Assembly: GCA_030737875.1 (NCBI GenBank) | Contig: CM060919.1 | Coordinates: 805,735,160 to 805,799,159 of the forward strand | Length of the DNA stretch: 64,000 bases | Direction of reading: 5' to 3' | From: Allium sativum | Lineage: Eukaryota > Streptophyta > Magnoliopsida > Asparagales > Amaryllidaceae | Shown: positions 49,468 to 59,650 of the stretch, piece after piece | Layout of the letters: the number at the start of each line of letters is the position of its first letter | How positions within the stretch are numbered: the first letter of the stretch is position 1 | Notes under the pieces: generated by a model | Told to the model about the DNA's origin: nothing | Databases searched by the model: none | What the model saw: only the letters and a program-made list of their open reading frames with translations | Made by a program: the position numbers and the translations under genes

Positions 49468-50746
49468 CAAGAATTATATACAGATAATATTACTGAAGAC
49501 TGTACAATTATAAAGATGATAGAGATTCAAAGATCAGAGAAATTTCAAGACTCATGAGTAATCAAGATTTCAAGAGTTCAAGATTAATATAATTATAGAG
49601 TCTAGATTTTGTAAGACTCTAAATAGCACTCCAGGTTCAAATTCAAATTTTGATTTTCAAATTTTGATTTTCAATTCTATCCCAAATCCTCTCTATTTTT
49701 TTTTTTTTTTTGTTTCTATTTTTATTCTTCTTTGTTTTTCAAACTTAAGTTTTATATATTTTTATACTTTATACTTTATATTCTTATATTTATACTTTAT
49801 ATAGTTCAAAACCTTATAATTTTATAAATATATTTATATAGCTTAAATTTATGTTTTCATATGTTTTTCTATCATATAATATTAATTTACAACACTAGAT
49901 TTTTACTTAAGAATTTCCAGAATTATTTTCATATCAAAACACTTGAAAAATGCTTTGAAAATCAGAAATATACAAGGGTATGTCAACATACCAAAAACAC
50001 CATGTCGACATACAACTGTCATTTGTTTCAATTTTGAAAGGAAGTGTCTTTTCACTATTTGAAACGATTCAGAACCGTTGCAACCTTTCATACTCTATAA
50101 AAAGGGGTTAAAACCGAATTTTTTTTATCAACTCTTCTTCTCTAACTTCATCCTATTTCTCTACACCATTATTCTTAATAATTTTTATGGTTTTTACACT
50201 TATACTCTGCCGAATTCAATTCTATTTTGATCAAACTTCTTCTCTCTACACTCTCTACTCTCTGAATCAAGTGTTATTGAAGAGATATAGGGTTGTTTGT
50301 AATTTCTTGGGTTGAGTAAACATCATTTGTGTTGAATCAAAGAGGAATCAGTGTGTTTAGCCGTGAAATCAAGGAAATAGGAGGCGGTGTGTCCTTGTGA
50401 GCCGTGAAATCAAGGAAGTAAGCTCCTTGTGAGCCGTGAAATCAAGGAGGTTGTACTTGACTATTGGAAATAGTAATAAAACTCTACGCAATCCAGCGTT
50501 GTGCAGGACTGGACGTAGGAGCAATCCGAACCAGTATAAAATCCGGTGTGTTCTTTCCTTTTCTGCATCATTATTTCTATTTATTTTGCATTTGTGTATG
50601 AATCAGTGTATGTGATTGTGTTTGTGGTGTTTGATTCATCCCGTAGTTCACTTTAGTTTTAGATTTTGTTTAAATTCTAACAAACACTACTCATCCCCCC
50701 TTTAATGTTTGCTTTGCCTTAACGATCCATTCTACATTCCCTAACA
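49329..50746 (+). repeat. 3' LTR of copia element 2
   Basis: This 1418-base LTR starts TGTTGGAG and ends CCCTAACA, then the TSD GCACT. It has an AT/GT microsatellite at 49415-49468 that is longer than in the 5' LTR. It keeps the palindrome pair near 49979-50013, an intact TATAAAAAGG at 50096-50105 and repeats with CCTTG...CAAGG stems at about 50345-50455. Confidence 0.92.
50096..50105 (+). promoter_or_regulatory. TATA box of the copia 2 LTR
   Basis: TATAAAAAGG lies about 770 bases into the LTR. The matching site in the 5' LTR reads TTTAAAAAGC, so the copy that would drive the element is damaged while the 3' copy keeps the consensus. Confidence 0.65.
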
Positions 50747-50751
50747 GCACT

Positions 50752-51482
50752 TATGTCTTATGCATTATTAGACTATATGAATTACTCGCAACACATATAT
50801 ATTAGAACACTTATACATATCAGATAAGATTTAATCCATCAGATTGTTACAATCACATCAAAACTTATGAATAAAATATATATCCACTAACGTTTACGGT
50901 ATGACAACCGTACTATCGTTTGAAATTTACATCTAAGTTAGACTTGTTGGTTGTTCAGAGCATGCTTGTCTTTGCATCATCTATAGGCAAACCCCTTCTA
51001 GAGTTGCCATTCGCACTGAAACAATTCCAGCAAGCTTAACTCCTAAAGATATTAAAACAATTTTAATATATAAAGTTAATCTCACTAATAATGCATCTGT
51101 ATACATGTATTAGTGCATAGTACAAATTACATGGTATTGTGGCTTCAAAAGCCAGTTCAATCCTTTGAAAAACCATGACTAACACTTAGTTAGGTTGTCT
51201 ATTTAAATCATTTATTGTTCGATAACAGTCAATGATATCCACCATTTAAATCTATGCTAATATGAGATAAACTATGAACTAATTTCAGAGTTAATTCTAG
51301 GTTCAATTTTCTCAGATCTGAAAATAAAATGTGTTGCTTTAATTAAGCAGTTGCTTACTTTCAGATCTGTTTTTGATTATAAGTAACAATATACAAATAT
51401 ACCTTGGCAGTTTGTAAAATGCAGAATACTAAAATTATGGTACCAATTTTTCTTTTTTTACTTCTGGTTTTAATCACAATTA

Positions 51483-51516
<34 letters not shown>

Positions 51517-53965
51517 TTGTTACTTACTCAGTCAACCATAATCATACCAAGAGTTATCTATATAACACTGTCGGATCTAAACTAGACACATGTATTATTT
51601 CCAGGTTTTAATATTACTAGCAATACCCAGAATTCTGGATACATATTATATAAAGGGATGATCACTTAAATACGGTCCATTATACATGATGTGCAATCCA
51701 ATATGCACATATACATTCTAAACATTTTCAGATGATATAGAAAATACATTTTAATCTGTCATCAACAGTGATGTGTAAATGGATTCTAGCAGGCAAATAA
51801 TCTATATTTGTCACCTATATAACTATCCAATGTTATTAAAACTATTATTAGTGTACAGTTTACATAATAACATAACTGGCCATGTATAAATACATATTGA
51901 ACCAATCTTCTACAATATTAATAAAACAGAATGATTAATAATGTGAATATAGATTCAAGGTTTGATACACCAATTTAATTGGTTCAATCAGGAGATAAAC
52001 TAGCATTATCAATATGAATCAATACCAAATATGAATCTATTGATTCACTGCATTATTTACATCAAATGGAAAAGGTATTATTTTTGTAAAAGCACATCAC
52101 ACCATAAAATATATGAAAATGCAGCTTACAAATCAGATTTTTGAAATAAAATCATTAATGTATCTTTATACACATAATCATTATAGAAACAAGTACATAT
52201 ATGTGCATATGTATGTATTCGCTAAGTCAGATGAATATATCTGCATAGTTCTACATACTTGATCTCATGGAAAATAAAGGGTCCAAGAATTACAAATATA
52301 TATAACCCAGATTTTAAACTTAACCATAAAAGGATATCAATGAATCAAGGTCCATCAGAGAGGTATCTTACTAATTCATTAACCAGTAAAACCAATTTTA
52401 ATTAATAGAGCAAATCTATGATAAGTTCTAGCTATATATACTTATTAGTCAAATATTATGATAATAAGTTTAGTACTGTTTACTCGTATAAATAGATTTA
52501 TAATCAAGCATAACAGGAAACTTTTAACAGTATTATGAAAAATGAACCAATATCATCTCAAATGCAAAAGGTCTTAAACCTTTTAATATAAATAGTTTAG
52601 TTAATAATAAATGTATAGACTTATGAATCAATTTGTCTTACATCTACAACATTTAAATAAAATTTGATCAGCATCAATATGACATTATGTAGGATACTTA
52701 TGAAATTTAACATGATTTCTTAAATCTATTTCAATGCCTATATAATCTAAATGTTGCAGATCAAAGTGAAACTTTTATGATGTATTGGCTTTAAAACATT
52801 CAGTTTATCAATATAAACTGCAGTAATAAAACCAAATGATTCACACATTTTGACACTACTTATAAAGCCGATTTAATCAACGTGTATGTTAATCTCATTT
52901 TCAGTCATCAACCTTCGATCGATAGAAGAGAGTATACTTAATTGATATCCAAAATTTTAGTGAACATCTGAAATTATTATTTAAACCATACATGATTAAC
53001 TTTTAATCATTAGTATCAAAATAAATTCTTGGTCAAACAGGCACGGTCTTTTAGGATATTATAATCACCATTATAGCATCGGTATTGTATATATAAATTA
53101 ATATGCCAATGAATCGATTTTATCACTATAAAATCGAATAGCATATATGTAAATGTAAGAAGACATATATAAACTACTTAACCCCCATCATTCATGAGAA
53201 AAAAAGGACTAATGGATCTGTTATCATTTCAGATTTTTTTATTTATAAAACTGGTTATTGTTAATGACAGACATTAACAATGATTATACAAAACATAAAT
53301 CAACATTTTGATCGACTTATTATAGTGATGTACATTTACAATTCTCTATCAATTCACATGTATGTTATAACCTTTATAAAACAGATCCAGATTAGTTTTT
53401 AACATGGCATACAAAGGTTAATGATTAAACAGATGTTCAGATCTCATATTTGATGAATAGGATCTAAGATAATTTAGATTTAATATAATATATTAATTCC
53501 TTATGCCATTCAGTTTTTATAGCAAAATTAAGTTTGTGTTTATCATAAAACCAATTTAATTCAGAACTTCAAATAACAATTTGATAGGGTTTAACAATTT
53601 ATTTCAGAACTCCAAATTATAATTTGGCAGGGTTTAAACAGTTTAGGCCAAGAAAATTAATCAATTCGAGTCCAAAATATTATTTCAGTTTCATATCACA
53701 TATAAAATATTCTGTAATGAAACAATTTCATATCCTAATCGAGTTTATGTCATATTCAATTAAGTAATCAATTAGACATATAAACCAACACAAGATTCAA
53801 TTTTTGTTTTGTAATAAATTTTTTTTTATTTATACTGAAAACATTTCAGATAAGAACCAACCGCTTATCATAACGAATTTCTAATCAGTATCAATATGTG
53901 AAACCCTAATTTATCTTGATTATTGAATATATAGCCAACCCAAACTAATCGAATCCTTAAACAAC
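50752..53965 (-). other. Unassigned internal sequence of copia 1, right of copia 2
   Basis: About 3.2 kb of AT-rich sequence without an open frame above 60 residues or any recognisable gag or protease motif on either strand. By position it should be the 5' leader and gag of copia 1. It holds a (TA)n/(TG)n run near 51482-51518. Either gag has decayed beyond recognition or the element carries non-coding filler here. Confidence 0.5.
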
Positions 53966-53981
53966 CTCTCTCCGATAACAT
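53966..53981 (-). other. Degenerate primer-binding site of copia element 1
   Basis: The minus strand reads ATGTTATCGGAGAGAG directly after the LTR end. It recalls TGGTATCAGAGC with several changes and supports the minus orientation. Confidence 0.55.
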
Positions 53982-55310
53982 TGTTAGTAAATAAGATAAA
54001 TTCGCAATGGATATGAACAAATTAACTATCATAATTTATAGATATGAATTCAAGTTGGGTTAACATCATACATTTTTATCTTGCTATAGATCTACACGTA
54101 GATCTGAGAAATTGAAATCAAGTTGATACGAATCTATCCCCTCCATGCGTCGACGCCTCTATAGATGATCAACATGAACGATTTCCATTCAATTAAATCG
54201 AACAGAGAAGAGATTTTGGTGCTAGTCGCCACAAATTGGATCATGGTAGAAAAGAGGCATACGGTTAGGGTTACACTAGTTTTATCTTCTCCGTGCAAAA
54301 TGGTTCACATGTCTATTTATAAAGGAAACATTTTTCTTTATAAAATTAAATGTGTACCATAAAATAAGGAACCCCGATATACTATTTCAACTTTAAATAA
54401 ATATCAACAGATTCGATAATTTATTCATCCAATTAAATGTTTTCCCTTCGTAACATTGTAAGCGTGTGACCCTATAGGTTATTTTAACATTGGCATCTAG
54501 CAATACATCGCTGCTACCCAAGTAATAATAAGATCAATGATTCGATACAACCTTTCCGTAACCAGTGTATCAATGTAATATAATCCTTTAACCTGTTATA
54601 CCCAGGATTAAACTTGAGGCATGGAACGTATCACCCTCTTTATAATTTAATCCATTTTTCTTGATTTATGGGTAGACTGTTTAAAAAAATCAATAGTAGA
54701 GCACGACCATGCATTTCATAGTCTCACTCAATCAAGAGGCCCATGGATATCATTACGAATATATCGTAGGGTTAAATTCCATCTAGATAATTCATAATTT
54801 TCATTCAATTCGAGATGTATACAATAATTACCGTCATCGTTACTCTGTTACGAATAACTTTAGATGATATCAAAACACAAACATCCTCGAATAAAATTAT
54901 AATGATTTCAGGTCTGTGGGCCACTACATCACTGCCACTATGGAAATAACTTATGATACTATTAGTTATATTCCATGTAGTTTTTCTCACGTTGGGTCAG
55001 CCCGATATGATATTCTCCAATATGTATTTATGTTTTGACATTAATATCACGTGTATTAATGATCAATGAGATGTGATCATCAGTCAATCAACATACTAGT
55101 CTCAACGTTTTTATTGTTGTCCTTTATATAAACAATAAAACTTGACTAAGGACATTTTAGAATTATAATACTCCGTATATTATATAATCTCAAGTTCAAG
55201 TCTTACTCAAACTATATAATTTCGTATTTTTATTCTAAGGACTTCTGTTATGTTAATATTTATATTACGTAGTAAATATAACATAATAGAATACACACAC
55301 ACACACACAT

Positions 55311-55346
<36 letters not shown>

Positions 55347-55424
55347 TATTCCAAATAAAACAATAACATCAACAGTGTTATCAATCTCATCAAATGGATT
55401 GCCTCTAGCGCATAAACTCTAACA
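53982..55424 (-). repeat. 5' LTR of copia element 1
   Basis: This 1443-base LTR has plus-strand tips TGTTAG and CTCTAACA. It matches 16660-18100 with indels. The partner has an extra ~50 bases near 17160-17210, and this copy has an (AC)n(AT)n run at 55291-55347. No gene inside. Confidence 0.9.
55291..55347. repeat. (AC)n(AT)n compound microsatellite
   Basis: An AC run followed by an AT run. The partner LTR has only a short AT tract there, so the expansion is private to this copy. Confidence 0.92.
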
Positions 55425-55429
55425 GAATT

Positions 55430-55690
55430 GATATAAATTTCCTTTGAAGATATAGGGAAAAATGACAATACTGTCTCAAGTCTACTTCATGAAATAAAAA
55501 ATTGTTTGCTTGAGTTGTATGATACATATAAAGGGGTTAGTATCAAAATCAGACTTCAAGTACCACAAGACCCATAACACGAATGAGTGCAAACTTTTGT
55601 TCTCAATCAAATGGACTTTCTCATGTAAAAATCAGACTGAAAAGAAAAAAAAAGAGCAAACAGAGGCTGTGGAAATTAATAATGAAGTGG
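55430..55690 (+). pseudogene. hAT transposase exon 2, middle part
   Basis: This piece resumes the transposase after the copia 1 TSD. LLHEIKNCLLELYDTYKG (about 55475-55540) matches the helix that in RICESLEEPER-type proteins lies between the YKLEF block and the linker before the C-terminal domain. After it the linker is poorly conserved and Lys/Glu-rich (KNQTEKKKKEQTEAVE). A stop and at least one frame change precede the helix. The piece ends at the solo LTR. Confidence 0.7.
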
Positions 55691-55899
55691 ATAATTGTGA
55701 CGATCCCAAAATCCGAGGGGCGGTATTAAGGATAATCATTGGAATATAACACATCAATCATCATAGAAGAGTACAGATAATAGCAAAAACAATAAATAGA
55801 ATGATTTTACATGGATATGACAGCGGAATCACAACATGTAACAATATCAGAATAGCACAGTGTAGGATATAACTTAGTAAATAAAAAGGGAAGTGATCA

Positions 55900-56100
55900 G
55901 TCATCATCGCCAGAGGCGGAATACATACATGCAGTGAGACATAATAAGGGTATCAGTCTACATCGCCGAAGGCGGAATACATACATGCAGTGAGACATAA
56001 TAAGGGTATCAGTCTACATCGCCGAAGGCGGTACATATACATACGATAATAAATACTGAAAGTAAAGCAGTCTGCATCGCCTGTGGCGGAATCATAATAT
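55900..56100. repeat. ~55-bp direct repeats with ATCGCC...GGCGG mini-hairpins
   Basis: CATCGCCgaaGGCGGAATAC-type units recur near 55905, 55960, 56015 and 56075. The first three share the same intervening sequence (ACATGCAGTGAGACATAAT). The Tekay-like LTRs have two or three units of the same design (25606-25675, 42646-42715). Confidence 0.75.
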
Positions 56101-58389
56101 AAGTACAATAATGGCGGAAAATGTCAAAGTCATCTCTGTGAAGTCAGCCTCGCCATGAGCCAAAATGCACTCTATGCAACAGTGTAGAGCCAAAAACAAC
56201 CTGTCACCTGTGAACTAGGCTGCCCGTGTGAAAATAAGGGCACCCGCGTTTGCAAAGTGAAACAAACAACGAGTCAGTCATGGGGACTGGTATGAGGAAT
56301 CTATTTAACAGTTTAAGCAACAGTAATAAGCAAATCATAGGACCACGCCACTTTCGCGGAACGGGTTTACTCCAGTGATTGCTAGTGCATTTAAAACAAA
56401 GTAAATTCTTTAAAACAACGCTATGCTTTTAAAAAGAATGAAGCCATTATAAGACTCAAGTCCCATCATACAATGCAACGCAAGCCGTAGGATAGAGTTT
56501 TACCTTATAATGGCCAAATATGCTTGATACGTATAAAGCAAAATCAATTGATATTATTACTAGTGCATATATGTTTCAAAAATGAATAGCATCATAAATA
56601 TCAATCATAGGCGACATGAGCGTCCCATGCCACTATGTCGCCATATATAAGTTACAATCGAATCCGTTATCTCGTATTGGAAATTGGATTTCCGTCATGA
56701 GTCGAAGCAAGGGGCAAGCTCCTCTCCGCTTCGAGACATTCTAGCAAATGCCTCAGGACTACACACTCTGGGTAACCCTGGATTCGGTTGGGCCGGTCCT
56801 CTCTTACGTTTGAGGATTGGCAATTCCTGAACACACGTTTCCCGGTCCTTACAGACCTATAATCGAGGCGCCTCGCATTCCAACAACCACAAAGGTGAAA
56901 AGTAGATATATATGTCAGGGCTGGTAAGTCACTGACACCACCATAGCTAGAAAGAAACGTCGTGCTCTCCCAGCGGTCCGTATCCCATTTTTAACTCATA
57001 CCGAGGTGTGAGGCTCGCGAATCCACGCTATACACAAAGCCAGGCCACGTAGACCGTGCTTTGATCATCATCCACAAGACTTTGCTTTGCAACAGAAGCC
57101 TTGATCACAGCATCTTGGCATGCCACATAGGCAATCCACTCCATACGATTGATTTCCATCGATATATAACCTATGAGCTCGTATGTCTCAGAGAAGGGCG
57201 TTAAGCAAAAGAATAAATTCTCCGCCGCCAAACAGATATATATTTAACAGAGATCAATCAGTATAGAACAAAATCCAATCTCAGACACACAGTCCATTTA
57301 CAAGTCCGTTTTGGGTCTGAACAAAACCGGAGGCGTCAAATTCCTCGTATATCCGTACAATCAACACATACGTTTAGATGGCTACTACTTCCGTTCCTTC
57401 ACGGTAGCTACTCCGGTCAGGAACCTCAGCAGCGCCCATCCAACCGATACGAAGATCGTCGGTCTTGAATCGTCTTTACATTTTCCAATTCGAATCGCTC
57501 GATAAATTATTTGAAATGAGGGTTAGCTCGGCCTTTTCAAATAATTCACGTAATTAGAATTTAAATCGATTCTTTCCATGGTTATATTATTCGACATCCA
57601 TCTTTCAGTTCTTTAGTGTTATTTTCGTGTCAAGCACATACAACCATCAAATATCAAACAATTCAAGCCCAATTGGTTTATTTGCAATCTATGTTGCTTA
57701 TAATATTTTATAACGATTTTTCGCCATTTTTATTTATTTAAAAATGGCCATATTTAATTAAACGACGTTTCAGGTCGTGCCGTGGCACTGGCGCTGTTTT
57801 TCCTCTAATTTGTTTTACACATATCGGAAAATCTAACCGTTGGATTTCTACAAAGTCTATATCGATGGGAAGATATTCCCAAAGCGAACCCAACGGTTCC
57901 AGTTTCGTGAAAATCCGACGGTCGGATCTTCCACACTAGTCGTTTGAAGTTACGGTTTCAAAATTCGAACTGCAGCGTCGTTATTCGATTTAATTTAATT
58001 ATATTTATATTTATATATAAATATAAACGATTCTGGCGCTGTTTTTCTTCATATTTCAATTAAACATTCCGGACAATCCAACCGTTGGATTTTTACAAGG
58101 TTGGTGCCGTTGGGAAGATATTTCCAAGGCGAACCCAGCGGTTGCGGTTTCGGGAAAATCCGATGGTCGGATTTCTCGTACTAATCGTTTCAAATTACGA
58201 TTCCGAAACATGAACTGCACGGCTTCGATTCCTTTTAATTATATTTATATTTATATATAAATATAGTTCATTCTATAATTCCAACCATAGTTCATTCTAT
58301 ATTTTCAACTTCGTTTTCACTTCAAATATTTCACTAACGCCTTAATATTTCGAAAAATTTCGCCATAACCTCCTTTGTACGGGGAGGGG

Positions 58390-58920
58390 TTTGGAAATTT
58401 ATTGGGCCGTGTTAGGTACCCAATAAATCCTAAAAAGCATTCACATATTTATAGTGATATATTCTGGTGTTTACGGGGGAGCATGTATAGATAATCACTC
58501 CAGAGAATAAATTCTCGTCACCCCGTTTCCGTGTGGAAATAAATAGTCCATGTGCCGTATCTAATAACTAGAGAGACGTGATTATTGTCAACTCCAGACC
58601 CGTGTGGGGTTTTTATTAATCTGGTAATTTATCGTTATATTTTATATAGTCCATATCAGTCATCAGTTCAACCTGTAGTATATAATCATCGCCATACAAG
58701 CCTCTCGCTCGTATGGTAAATCTTCCACCTCGTCACACAAGCTCCAATTGCTTATGTGGAATATGATGAAGTATGCCTATCGTCAAGAAGTATTCCATGT
58801 AGTGTAGTTCAAAATTAATTGTTACTATCCTATGGCGATGTTTATTATTTCACACAGAATAACCAGCACTCCGCATCCAATGGCATTCACAGGAGTTGAT
58901 ATAAAAATAAAATTGCGCAG
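58390..58920. other. LTR segment differing from the other Tekay-like LTRs
   Basis: Where the other LTRs and even the LARD-like LTRs have a short AAAGCCAAGCGGCT segment, this copy has about 480 unrelated bases. They start near ATTGGGCCGTGTTAGG and rejoin at TACCTATTTGTCGGGCAC. The word CCCGTGTGGGGTTT occurs here (about 58600) and in the 7 kb solo LTR (31725). Confidence 0.6.
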
Positions 58921-59215
58921 CCAACTCATCAAGGTTTACCTATTTGTCGGGCACGCAAATAATTTCTTTACTCTACAACAAATCCATTTTTCCTGTTCAA
59001 CACATGTATATATATGCAGAATAAAGCTAATAACAATATTTCTAGCGACTATTATTTACTTCAACACGTGTGTATTTTTATCAAAGCGTATACATGATAA
59101 AAGAAATATTTTTATCATCAAAAATATTTATTCAACACGTGAATGTTTTAACACTTCATATTCACAATAAAAATGTAGTTTCTATTGTCTATTCATTTTA
59201 TTTTTAAAATACGAT

Positions 59216-59650
59216 AACATTCAACACATGAATTTCAACTCGACGAACGAATTTCAATTCAACACATGAATATTCTCTATAGTTTGTATATATATAAAAA
59301 TGTGATTTTTATCGCTAAAGCTATTTGTTTGAATTCAAATAATATTCAACACATGAATTTCAACTCAACGAATGAATTTCAACTCAACACATGAATATTC
59401 TATATAGTTTGTATATATATAAAAATGTGATTTTTATCGCTAAAGCTATTTGTTTAAATTCAAATAATATTCAACACATGAATTTCAACTCAACGAATGA
59501 ATTTCAACTCAACACATGAATATTCTATATATTTTGTATATATATAAAAATGTGATTTTTATCGCTAAAGCTATTTGTTTAAATTCAAATAATATTCAAC
59601 ACACGAATTTCAACTCAACGAATGAATTTCAACTCAACACATGAATATTG
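59216..59650. repeat. 125-bp tandem array, about 3.5 copies
   Basis: AATATTCAACACATG recurs at 59341, 59466 and 59591. Units carry TTCAACTCAACGAATG and ATAAAAATGTGATTTTTAT. The first copy is more diverged. The array is private to this solo LTR; the Tekay-like copies have single scattered CAACACATGAA words. Confidence 0.92.

Larger units (their letters stand above)
20990..50746 (+). mobile_element. Copia element 2 (plus strand, SIRE/Maximus-like), TSD GCACT, interrupted by the Tekay-like element
   Basis: LTRs are at 20990-22388 and 49329-50746. GCACT lies at 20985-20989 and 50747-50751. An iMet-type PBS follows the left LTR and the PPT AAAAAGGGGGAGAT precedes the right one. Internal order is gag remnant, protease, integrase, RT, RNase H, then a spacer with an extra open frame. 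RT and RNase H wording (KSAFLNGF, YVDDIIFG, RKSTSGTCHFLG) and the extra 3' frame suggest the SIRE/Maximus lineage. The RNase H sequence reads straight across the Tekay-like insertion once its TSD is counted once. Confidence 0.92.
16660..55424 (-). mobile_element. Copia element 1 (minus strand, Ivana-like), TSD GAATT, interrupted by copia 2
   Basis: LTRs lie at 16660-18100 and 53982-55424. GAATT precedes the left LTR (16655-16659) and follows the right one (55425-55429). In minus orientation the LTR begins TGTTAGAG and is preceded by the PPT AAGTGGGAGAA. Without the 29.8 kb nested copia 2, the element is about 9 kb. Only an integrase-centred remnant is recognisable. Reverse transcriptase, protease and gag are not. 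The lineage guess rests on the pre-integrase wording and the PPT/LTR junction and is tentative. Confidence 0.87.
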
